A stretch of DNA of 13,670 bases from HGM04593 sp045589695 (GTDB taxonomy: Bacteria > Bacteroidota > Bacteroidia > Bacteroidales > Bacteroidaceae). Shown piece by piece: positions 6,779-12,707 of the stretch (its first letter is position 1; each line of letters starts with the position of its first letter). Location: assembly GCA_045589695.1 (NCBI GenBank), contig JAZNPP010000041.1, positions 1 to 13,670 on the forward strand, read 5' to 3'. The notes under the pieces are model-generated. The model made no database searches. It worked only from the letters and a program-made list of their open reading frames with translations, and was not told the DNA's origin. The position numbers were made by a program, and so were the translations under genes.

Positions 6779-6840
6779 AACCTCTACAAACAAGGAAGCG
6801 TGCGACTCAACGGTCGCACGCTTCCTTGTTTATGGAGGTT
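6779..6840. terminator. Very long bidirectional terminator hairpin
   Basis: A 19-bp perfect stem (6788-6806 with 6813-6831, loop TCAACG) extends, after one mismatch, for another eight or so pairs (AACCTCTA with TGGAGGTT). It ends the + strand orphan locus and the - strand rubrerythrin gene, whose stop is 12 bases away. The arm carries AAACAAGGAAG at its outer end, which gives a CCTTGTTT tail on both strands. Confidence 0.8.
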
Positions 6841-6851
6841 ATCTGAACTAA

Positions 6852-7430
6852 TCAATAATTGTTCTTCTTTACCTCGAAATAAGCCTGCGGGTGCAAGCAT
6901 GTCGGGCAAACCTCAGGCGCCTCAGTTGCCGTATGGATGTAACCGCAGTTACGGCACTGCCATGTAACAGTCTGAGCTTTCTTGAAGACCGTACCGTTCT
7001 CAACGTTGTTCAAAAGAGCGAGATAGCGATCCTCGTGTTCCTTTTCAGCGATAGCGATATTGCGGTACATGATTGCGATTGCAGGGAAGCCCTCTTCGTC
7101 AGCAATGTCCGCAAAGCGCGGATAATCGGCTGTCCACTCCTCGTTCTCACCGGCTGCGGCAGCTCTCAAATTCTCGGCCGTAGTGCCTATTACACCTGCA
7201 GGATAGCAAGCTGTAATCTCTACCATTCCGCCCTCAAGCCACTTGAACATACGCTTTGCATGCTCCTTCTCCTGGTCCGCTGTCTCCTGGAAGATAGCAG
7301 CTATCTGCTCGAAGCCCTCTTTCTTGGCTACGCTCGCAAAGTATGTATAACGGTTTCTTGCCTGTGACTCGCCAGCGAATGATGTCATCAAATTCTTCTC
7401 GGTACGTGTTCCTTTAATACTCTTTTCCAT
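6852..7430 (-). CDS. rbr: Rubrerythrin
   Basis: A 192-residue non-haem di-iron peroxidase of anaerobes that reduces hydrogen peroxide in the cytoplasm. The N-terminal four-helix domain has E21 in SFAGESQARNRY and the first iron motif EKEH (E54, H57); a second EKEH occurs in IAIAEKEHEDRY, the pairing typical of the family. The C-terminal rubredoxin-like domain has CRNC and CPTC, binding one Fe(SCys)4 that passes electrons to the di-iron centre. The frame is open a further 29 codons upstream, into the preceding regulator gene, but the ATG at 7430 gives the standard N-terminus (MEKSIKGTRTEKNL) and standard length. The MarR-like gene ends 34 bases upstream with no clear promoter between, so the two are probably cotranscribed. 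The long hairpin at 6779-6840 is the terminator. Confidence 0.95.
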   Translation of the reverse strand: MEKSIKGTRTEKNLMTSFAGESQARNRYTYFASVAKKEGFEQIAAIFQETADQEKEHAKRMFKWLEGGMVEITACYPAGVIGTTAENLRAAAAGENEEWTADYPRFADIADEEGFPAIAIMYRNIAIAEKEHEDRYLALLNNVENGTVFKKAQTVTWQCRNCGYIHTATEAPEVCPTCLHPQAYFEVKKNNY

Positions 7431-7464
7431 AGTAGTAGTTTTTATATAATTAATAAAATTTATT

Positions 7465-7830
7465 TCATTCATACTCATCAAACAGAGGACGCAAAAGCTC
7501 CGGAATTTCAAAATCATACAGTTTCACCCCTTCAATGCAGTCGAGCCCCTTCCGCTTTAAAGAAAAAAAGACCTTGCGTTTGTCCTCGCTGCCGAAATAA
7601 CGTTCAAGATAACCAAGCTCTTCGAGATGCCCCGTAACCTTTGAAACATGCGAAGAACGCAAACCCGTACATCGAACGATATCCGAAGCCGTAATTCGGC
7701 TGTCGCCTATTGCAAGTAAAGTCAATACCTCTTTCAGCGACACGCCGCACGCATCAATGAGCTGACGCTCCATGCCTTTTACAGCGAACATCACATTCTT
7801 CATTATAGATATCGACTTTATATTTTCCAT
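7465..7830 (-). CDS. MarR-like winged-helix transcriptional regulator
   Basis: A 121-residue protein with a winged helix-turn-helix: helix-turn-helix at about residues 45-75 (ITASDIVRCTGLRSSHVSKVTGHLEELGYLERY) and a wing GSEDKRKVFFSLKRKG (80-95) whose DKR is a MarR-family hallmark. It is at the short end for MarR proteins (usually about 140), with a short N-terminal dimer helix. It lies upstream of rubrerythrin in what looks like one transcript, and a dyad candidate operator lies at its promoter, so it may repress itself and rbr in response to peroxide or another stress. C28 and C54 are candidate redox-sensing residues, though this is speculation. It could also bind a small ligand. Confidence 0.75.
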   Translation of the reverse strand: MENIKSISIMKNVMFAVKGMERQLIDACGVSLKEVLTLLAIGDSRITASDIVRCTGLRSSHVSKVTGHLEELGYLERYFGSEDKRKVFFSLKRKGLDCIEGVKLYDFEIPELLRPLFDEYE

Positions 7831-7849
7831 TCTGTTCCTTTTCGCAGAA

Positions 7850-7880
7850 CAAAAGAAGTGAAATTATTTCAATAATGCAA
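7850..7880 (-). promoter_or_regulatory. Probable promoter of the MarR-like gene and rbr
   Basis: On the - strand TTG (7880-7878) and TTCTTTTG (7857-7850) are 20 bases apart. The -7 box has T instead of A at its second base, so the promoter would be weak. Transcription would start near 7844, giving a leader of only about 14 bases. Confidence 0.4.
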
Positions 7881-7904
7881 TATTTCCAATGGAAAATATT
7901 TCCA
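7879..7904. promoter_or_regulatory. Candidate operator with three alternating TTTCCA/TGGAAA arms
   Basis: TGGAAA-ATA-TTTCCA (7890-7904) is a perfect dyad. Another TTTCC (7883-7887) pairs with the same central GGAAA in a second, overlapping dyad. The ten bases AATATTTCCA occur twice, 16 bases apart (7879 and 7895). The block overlaps the -33 element of the MarR-like gene's promoter, an appropriate place for autorepression. Which protein binds it is inferred from position only. Confidence 0.5.
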
Positions 7905-7964
7905 TATTAACTTTTTTTTATTATCAAAAAACGGGAACTGCAGTTATAAATGTAGAAACATCAA

Positions 7965-8648
7965 CTACCCGACTCCGAGGTCGGTATTCTCCACAAGGAC
8001 TTCTATTGCTGGATCATCTTTTATAAGAGGATAAATTTCTCTTATAAACAATTCCGCTAAATCGCTGTTCCTCTTTACGGCTGTAGAATTATTACAAAAC
8101 AGATTTACGCTGAAATATTCAAAGTGCCTTTTCGCTATCTCTATATCTGAAACAATCCTTTCTTTAGAATCCCCGTCGGTACAACAGAGAAGACAAACGC
8201 CTTGAAAATACTTCGCCACATCATCGGCTGTAACGTCCGCTTGCACGCCTTTGTTCCAAAGACGACGCAGTGACGGGTCGAAACTCTCTATACCGCAACG
8301 GAACTTGACTCTTGCCGGAGCGAACCGGGCAGCAAAATCCGAAAGTTTATGACGGTACATATAATGAGCCTCAAACCATACGGTATGGATATTTTTCTCC
8401 TTTATCACCCGTTTTATATGCTCCACAGTACGGATATCGAACTCCATTGCCGAACCCGAGTTTATAATATCAAGTACGCCGTAAACGCCGGTAACACGCT
8501 CAAGAACAGGTTTGTTCACATCATAGGGACTGTCGCTCGTATCGCTGTGATAGTCACAGAAAGCGCACCGCCCCCACTTGCATCCAAGCCCTTGCAAAAG
8601 CAGGAATTCACGTTGCAATTTCGTATGAATGACAGAATACCTATCCAT
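7965..8648 (-). CDS. Radical SAM protein with CX4CX2C motif, queuosine-salvage candidate
   Basis: A 227-residue radical SAM enzyme. The cluster motif is at C23, C28 and C31 (GCKWGRCAFCDYHSD), with CX4CX2C spacing rather than the usual CX3CX2C; the codons confirm four intervening residues. Later motifs include INSGSAMEF, a TVWFEAHYMYRHKL segment, FRCGIESFD, and a cysteine group CLLCC (about 152-156). Its ATG overlaps the end of the upstream transporter gene yhhQ by eight bases, so the two are translationally coupled. YhhQ imports queuosine precursors, and some bacteria pair such transporters with a radical SAM queuine lyase (QueL) that makes preQ1 from queuine. A QueL-like role is therefore a reasonable inference, but I cannot verify family membership by eye. 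It may instead act on another modified base. Confidence 0.7.
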   Translation of the reverse strand: MDRYSVIHTKLQREFLLLQGLGCKWGRCAFCDYHSDTSDSPYDVNKPVLERVTGVYGVLDIINSGSAMEFDIRTVEHIKRVIKEKNIHTVWFEAHYMYRHKLSDFAARFAPARVKFRCGIESFDPSLRRLWNKGVQADVTADDVAKYFQGVCLLCCTDGDSKERIVSDIEIAKRHFEYFSVNLFCNNSTAVKRNSDLAELFIREIYPLIKDDPAIEVLVENTDLGVG

Positions 8649-9324
8649 TATAACGGGTACCGAGAACTTTCTTTTTCAGCATCACGATAACAGCATAAGC
8701 GAGCGGAGTTCCGAAAAGCGCCTCTATCGACAGTTTCATGACATACTGCAAGGCAATCATCAGCAAAAGTTCCCGAGTTTCAAGCACGCCCGCAAAGGCT
8801 ATAAGGACAAAAGGAATCGAGTCGAACAGGTAGCCTACAGCCGAGCTGCCTATAGTACGTGCCCAGAGGAAACGGCCTTTTGTCATGATTTTAATGCGTT
8901 CCATAAGCCATGAATTTGACAGTTCGCCCAAAAGGAAGCCGACAAGAGAGCCGACTACTATTCGGGGCACATAATTGAACACCGTGTTGTATGAACCGGC
9001 CGTTTCCGCCAAATATTCGGGCGAGGGCAACCACACGCCCACCTGAGTGCATACTACCATGATGACATTGCACAGGAATGTCAGCCATATTACCTTGCGG
9101 GTTGTACGATATCCCCAAATTTCGGTCAGTACATCGCCAAGCATGTATGCGAACGGGAATGTTATTGTCCCCGAATCGAAATAAAAAAGATTGAAAAAAC
9201 CGATTACCTTTACGGCCATCACGTTCGAAACGAGATAAAGCGTAATAAAAAGGGCCGTTACGACAATAAGAGGCATGTCGCCTGATGTTCGGTTTTTGAA
9301 AGGGTTTTCCGATACCTTGTTCAT
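8641..9324 (-). CDS. yhhQ: Queuosine precursor transporter (YhhQ/DUF165)
   Basis: A 227-residue inner-membrane protein with about six hydrophobic segments. The family signature runs from VIGFFNLFYFDSGTITFPF through YMLGDVLTEIWGYR (41-73), and later motifs LLGELSNSWLMERIK, TIGSSAVGYLFDSIPF and EALFGTPLAY are all typical of the transporter that takes up preQ1, preQ0 or queuine for tRNA wobble-base modification. It is transcribed from its own promoter 45-76 bases upstream and overlaps the downstream radical SAM gene, giving a two-gene queuosine-salvage unit. The substrate (preQ1 versus queuine or queuosine) cannot be told from sequence. No queuosine biosynthesis gene (queC, queD, queE, queF) is in the window. 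Confidence 0.93.
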   Translation of the reverse strand: MNKVSENPFKNRTSGDMPLIVVTALFITLYLVSNVMAVKVIGFFNLFYFDSGTITFPFAYMLGDVLTEIWGYRTTRKVIWLTFLCNVIMVVCTQVGVWLPSPEYLAETAGSYNTVFNYVPRIVVGSLVGFLLGELSNSWLMERIKIMTKGRFLWARTIGSSAVGYLFDSIPFVLIAFAGVLETRELLLMIALQYVMKLSIEALFGTPLAYAVIVMLKKKVLGTRYNG

Positions 9325-9338
9325 ATGTAAAAAGCCGC

Positions 9339-9358
9339 CAGGGGCAACATGCCCGCTG
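9339..9358 (-). promoter_or_regulatory. Small hairpin in the yhhQ leader
   Basis: CAGGGGC and GCCCGCTG form a seven-pair hairpin with one bulge and a five-base loop inside the roughly 38-base yhhQ leader, followed on the - strand by GGCTTTTT. It may modulate transcription or translation. It does not look like the class I preQ1 riboswitch, which needs an A-rich 3' tail. Confidence 0.3.
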
Positions 9359-9368
9359 CAAATTCGTT

Positions 9369-9400
9369 GCGAAGATAGTAAAAAGCCGCTAAAAATGCAA
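9369..9400 (-). promoter_or_regulatory. Promoter of yhhQ
   Basis: TTG (9400-9398) and TATCTTCG (9377-9370) on the - strand are 20 bases apart. Transcription would start near 9363. The promoter is packed into the 81 bases after the kinase stop codon; the kinase operon has only a weak 5-bp hairpin plus TTTTT there as a terminator, overlapping the -33 element. Confidence 0.65.
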
Positions 9401-9405
9401 GCCTG

Positions 9406-11031
9406 TCAGCGTTGCAGCTTGAAAACAAATTCAAGACCGCCGCCCGGCACGTTGCGTACCGATATTGTTCCGCCATGAAGAGAGACGGCATTCTTTACGA
9501 TAGAAAGACCGAGCCCGGTACCGCCAAGTTTGCGGCTGCGGCCTTTGTCTACACGATAGAAACGTTCGAAAAGCCTTGCGAGATGCTCTTCGGGGACACC
9601 CGTTCCATTATCAGAGAAACTGAAATAGAAGAACTTCTCGTCAGTTCTGAAACAGCTGATCTTTACAGTGCTGCCTTCACCCGCATAGGATATGGCATTA
9701 TCGATGAGATTCCGGAATATCGAATAAATTTTCGAATTGTCGGCATTTATCAGCAATGTTGGCGGCAGCATGTTCTCAACTGTCATTCTCTGCTCGGACA
9801 ACTTATTGCCCACCTCGCCGAGCAAGTTCCGGACAAGCTGCGAGAGGTCGAGAAGTTCCTTGTCGATTCGCTGGACACCGCCCGACATATCGTTCAGCTG
9901 AGAGATGTCCTGAACAAGATTGCTTAATCTGTCGCTTTGACTGTAGCAACGTTTGAGGAAGTGCATGAGCTGCTCTTCGGTAAGATTGCCGGGATAGTTC
10001 TGTATTATTGTTTCAAGATAGCCCTGAATGCTGCATACCGGAGTCTTGAACTCATGAGCCACATTCTGCGTAAGCTGCCGCTTAAGCCGGCTCTGCTCCT
10101 CGACTGCGGTAACATCATTTATCGAAATCTCAAAACCTTTGTCACGGAAAGGAACGCCGCGAATAGCAAATGTCCTGCCCGAAACCTCAATCTTTTCGGA
10201 GTAATGGCTCTTATGTTCGTTATTGTAATAACCGTCGAGGTCGATAAAACGTTTAAAGCCCGCAAATTCCGGCTGTTTGAGAATATCATCGACCTTTGCA
10301 AGATTTTTTGATGATATATAATCGGCATATTCGCTGAAGAGGGAGTTCGCAAAAACAAGACGACGCTTCGAATCGAAGATAGCTATTCCCTCTTGGGCAA
10401 TTCTCAAATGCTGCAGGAGCTTCTGCGTCGCGAATTCGGAGCTTCCGGCAAGTTTGATGATACGGTATATCATGAACAGCACTACAGCCATTATCACACC
10501 CGCTGCAATGATAAGGATCAGCTCCGCCGTTCGGTCCGTCTTTAGAGCAAGTTCATAGGGCAATGAGCTGCGTACCACAAAATCGTATTCGGGGTGATAG
10601 GTCGCGACATAGAAATACTCCTTATTATGTACCGACGAAAGGCGGCGTACATCGTAACCGTACCCCTCGGCCAAAGCCTGCTTGATTTCAGGTCTTCCGG
10701 CATGATTGCCGGTAAAGCCCGCACCCGAAGGAAGGGACGAGTCGAAAAGAACGTCACCGGTTTCAGCCACGACAACAGTAACCCTCAAAGGCTGCTCTCC
10801 GTAATGCGACACGTAACGCTGTACATATTCGGCGCAGGAATCGTTGAAGTGCTTCTCTCCACGTATTCGCATTATATCGTACACGCCTTCGTTTATATTA
10901 CGCAAGGCGCCCTGCTGATGCATGACGGCAATATCCTCTTCACCCTTATGGTGATAATAGAGGAACGAGGCTGCCAAAAGAAGCAACAGCGTTACAATAC
11001 CTAAATAGAACCGTGTAAAGAATTTGGACAT
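9406..11031 (-). CDS. PhoR-like sensor histidine kinase
   Basis: A 541-residue membrane sensor kinase. Transmembrane segments at about 8-26 and 170-190 bracket a periplasmic domain (27-168). Residues 205-315 form a PAS-like domain with the stretch AQEGIAIFDSKRRLVFAN. The HisKA dimerisation domain has phosphoacceptor H326 in NVAHEFKTP, and the ATPase domain shows the N box NLIDNA (441-446), G1 DNGTG (474-478), F box FERFYR (488-493) and G2 GGTGLGLS (503-510). It is complete. The H-box context (IQGYLETI, then SDRLSNLVQDISQLN) is typical of Bacteroidota PhoR-like kinases. Its ATG is two bases after the response-regulator stop, so the pair is cotranscribed and surely cognate. The signal is unknown; phosphate is a guess from the name and from the transporter upstream. 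Confidence 0.93.
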   Translation of the reverse strand: MSKFFTRFYLGIVTLLLLLAASFLYYHHKGEEDIAVMHQQGALRNINEGVYDIMRIRGEKHFNDSCAEYVQRYVSHYGEQPLRVTVVVAETGDVLFDSSLPSGAGFTGNHAGRPEIKQALAEGYGYDVRRLSSVHNKEYFYVATYHPEYDFVVRSSLPYELALKTDRTAELILIIAAGVIMAVVLFMIYRIIKLAGSSEFATQKLLQHLRIAQEGIAIFDSKRRLVFANSLFSEYADYISSKNLAKVDDILKQPEFAGFKRFIDLDGYYNNEHKSHYSEKIEVSGRTFAIRGVPFRDKGFEISINDVTAVEEQSRLKRQLTQNVAHEFKTPVCSIQGYLETIIQNYPGNLTEEQLMHFLKRCYSQSDRLSNLVQDISQLNDMSGGVQRIDKELLDLSQLVRNLLGEVGNKLSEQRMTVENMLPPTLLINADNSKIYSIFRNLIDNAISYAGEGSTVKISCFRTDEKFFYFSFSDNGTGVPEEHLARLFERFYRVDKGRSRKLGGTGLGLSIVKNAVSLHGGTISVRNVPGGGLEFVFKLQR

Positions 11032-11033
11032 GA

Positions 11034-11729
11034 CTACTCTTTCGTTTCGGTCACGAAGCAGTACCCGTAACCGCTGCGCGATACGAGATTACCAGCGTAA
11101 ACGCCGAGTTTCTTTCTCATTCGAGCCATATTGACGTCAATGCTGCGTTCAAGGACATTTACGTCGTCGGGCCATACACGTGCCAGAATTTCCTCACGGG
11201 AGAAGACCCTGCCGGGCTTGCCGAGAAGCATGAGCAATACCTCGAATTCCTTTTTCGTCAGAGCCGCATCGACGCCTGCGATATAGGCTCTTTTTGCCTC
11301 TACGTTCAGCACAAGCTCGCCGAAAGAGAGGTCGTTGTCACCTGCCGCTGCTTTTTCCTTCGCAGCGTTGCGCCTTAACACAGCCTTGACCCTCGCCAAC
11401 ACCTCGCTTATACGGAAAGGCTTGCAAATATAATCGTCAGCCCCGAGATTAAAGCCTGTCAAGACATCGTTCTCGCCGGTCTTTGCAGTTATGAATATTA
11501 CAGGCGTGGACGAACAGCCTTCGAGCCGGCGCACCTTAGCGGCAAGAGAGAAGCCGCTCATGCCATCCATCATTACATCGAAAATAAAAAGGCCGTACGA
11601 CTCCAACGGCAATGCAAGAGCCTCGTCACCCGATGTTACGAAATCGACCGCATAACCGCTGTTCTCAAGATTGAACTTCAAAATCTCGCAAATATCCGCC
11701 TCGTCATCTACGACCAATATCTTTATCAT
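11034..11729 (-). CDS. OmpR/PhoB-type response regulator
   Basis: A 231-residue two-domain regulator. The receiver domain (1-120) has the acidic pair D8/D9, phosphoacceptor D51 in IFDVMM, switch threonine T81 and K103 in CKPF. The C-terminal winged-helix DNA-binding domain (about 130-228) has LTKKEFEVLLMLLGKPGRVFSREEILARVW followed by ERSIDVNMARMRKKLG and RSGYGYCF, all OmpR-family marks. It is intact. It lies nine bases after the nfo stop and two before the kinase, placing a DNA repair enzyme and a two-component system in one apparent operon. No PhoB-type operator is evident in the window. Confidence 0.95.
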   Translation of the reverse strand: MIKILVVDDEADICEILKFNLENSGYAVDFVTSGDEALALPLESYGLFIFDVMMDGMSGFSLAAKVRRLEGCSSTPVIFITAKTGENDVLTGFNLGADDYICKPFRISEVLARVKAVLRRNAAKEKAAAGDNDLSFGELVLNVEAKRAYIAGVDAALTKKEFEVLLMLLGKPGRVFSREEILARVWPDDVNVLERSIDVNMARMRKKLGVYAGNLVSRSGYGYCFVTETKE

Positions 11730-11738
11730 ATTTCTCTA

Positions 11739-12572
11739 TTATTCAAAACTGCGTAAAAGTTCTATTTCGCTGCTCCAACGGCTCTCGTCCGGAGTCTCAA
11801 GGACTATCGGCATATTGTCGAAACGGGAATCCTTCATGAAGCGCTTGAAGAAATCGATGCCGAGCAGGCCGAGTCCTATGCTTTCGTGCCTGTCCACACG
11901 CGAACCGAGAGGTTTTTTCGTATCGTTCAGGTGAATGCCCTTGAGATACTCGAAGCCTATCACACGCTCCAACTCGCCGAACACGCCGTCGTAATCGCCG
12001 ACGATATCATACCCTGCTGAATATATGTGACAGGTGTCGATGCAGACGCCTACTCTGCTCTTGTCTTCTACCCTGTCAATGATGTAACGTATCTCTTCGA
12101 GCCTGTTTCCAACGTTGCTGCCTTGCCCTGCCGTATTCTCGATAACAGCCGTAACGCCGTTTGTCTTTGAAAGGGCCAGATTGATGTTTGACGCAATTTC
12201 GTCGAGGCACTGCTCTACTGAAATCTTGTTCAAGTGGCTCCCGGGGTGAAAATTGAGATACTTGAGACCGAGTTGCTCGCAACGACGCATTTCGTCGATG
12301 AAAGCGGCTCTGGACTTTTGTATCGCCTCTTCATCAGGGTTTCCGAGGTTGATAAGGTAACTGTCGTGCGGCAGTATGTACGATGCGTCAATACCGCTCT
12401 TGACACAGTTAGCCTTAAACTTTTCAATGCTGCCTGCCGACAACGGCGCCGACACCCACTGACGTTGGTTTTTAGTGAAGAGAGCAAAAGCGTTCGCTCC
12501 TATTTCCATAGCATTGAGAGGGGCGTTCTCTACGCCTCCGCTCGCCGACACGTGCGCTCCAAGATATTTCAT
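11739..12572 (-). CDS. nfo: Endonuclease IV (AP endonuclease)
   Basis: A 277-residue zinc-dependent TIM-barrel enzyme that cuts DNA at abasic sites in base-excision repair and removes 3'-blocking groups. All nine metal ligands expected from the E. coli enzyme are present: H69, H109, E145, D179, H182, H214, D227, H229 and E259, in motifs such as LNFHPGSH, VIENTAG, CIDTCHIYSAGYD, GIHLNDTK and VLETP. The start GAHVSASGG is standard and length is close to E. coli Nfo (285). It is the first gene of an apparent operon with the response regulator and kinase. I find no consensus -7 box in the 135 bases upstream; only AT-rich sequence and a 7-bp ATACGCC/GGCGTAT dyad (12611-12650) are visible. Confidence 0.97.
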   Translation of the reverse strand: MKYLGAHVSASGGVENAPLNAMEIGANAFALFTKNQRQWVSAPLSAGSIEKFKANCVKSGIDASYILPHDSYLINLGNPDEEAIQKSRAAFIDEMRRCEQLGLKYLNFHPGSHLNKISVEQCLDEIASNINLALSKTNGVTAVIENTAGQGSNVGNRLEEIRYIIDRVEDKSRVGVCIDTCHIYSAGYDIVGDYDGVFGELERVIGFEYLKGIHLNDTKKPLGSRVDRHESIGLGLLGIDFFKRFMKDSRFDNMPIVLETPDESRWSSEIELLRSFE

Positions 12573-12610
12573 ATTGCAATATTTTTCTATTAAACAATCA
12601 AGACACGGGA

Positions 12611-12650
12611 ATACGCCTTTGTGCCTTTATATAACTATATGTCGGCGTAT
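12611..12650. repeat. ATACGCC/GGCGTAT inverted repeat upstream of nfo
   Basis: Perfect 7-bp arms at 12611-12617 and 12644-12650 enclose 26 AT-rich bases in the gap between the PiT gene and nfo. It has no flanking T-run, so it is not an obvious terminator; it could be a regulator site for nfo or nothing at all. Confidence 0.25.
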
Positions 12651-12707
12651 AGGCCAATAAAAAATTGACACTACCGCCGACACTTTATCTTTTACAGCTT
12701 AACCGCA

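Larger units (their letters stand above)
6457..6840 (+). other. Orphan transcribed locus: ncRNA or small-protein gene, unrecognised
   Basis: Between the promoter at 6419-6451 and the long hairpin at 6779-6840 lie about 320 bases with no recognised gene. Several local inverted repeats could fold in RNA: CCGAG/CTCGG (6499-6519), ATTGCGAC/GTCGCAAT (6534-6541 with a partner near 6576-6583), TGCT/AGCA around 6634-6645, and GCTGA/TCAGC near 6761-6773. TGCGACT occurs three times (6536, 6546 and 6801 regions). A 65-residue reading frame (6495-6692) lies within. I do not see the conserved cores of RNase P RNA, tmRNA or SRP RNA. The Bacteroidales-specific structured RNA families in Rfam, and 6S RNA, are worth testing, but I cannot assign one. 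Confidence 0.4.

Noticed and set aside
6737..6967. 76-residue + strand frame
   Set aside because: It crosses the long terminator hairpin and runs antisense into the rubrerythrin C-terminus.
7431..7517. 29-codon N-terminal extension of rubrerythrin
   Set aside because: It overlaps the end of the MarR-like gene, and the ATG at 7430 gives the standard rubrerythrin N-terminus and length.
9325..9368. Class I preQ1 riboswitch before yhhQ
   Set aside because: The leader lacks the A-rich 3' tail and the compact pseudoknot pattern of that class.
9412..9927. 171-residue open frame on the + strand
   Set aside because: Antisense shadow of the kinase ATPase domain, which has all its catalytic boxes.
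9406..11729. Naming the two-component pair rprX/rprY
   Set aside because: The kinase and regulator are of the right general type, but gene order is regulator first and the sensor domain cannot be matched by eye, so no symbol is given.
12661..12696. + strand promoter-like TTG...TATCTTTTA in the gap before the PiT gene
   Set aside because: It would transcribe only antisense into the PiT gene, and the -7 box ends in TTTT rather than TTTG.
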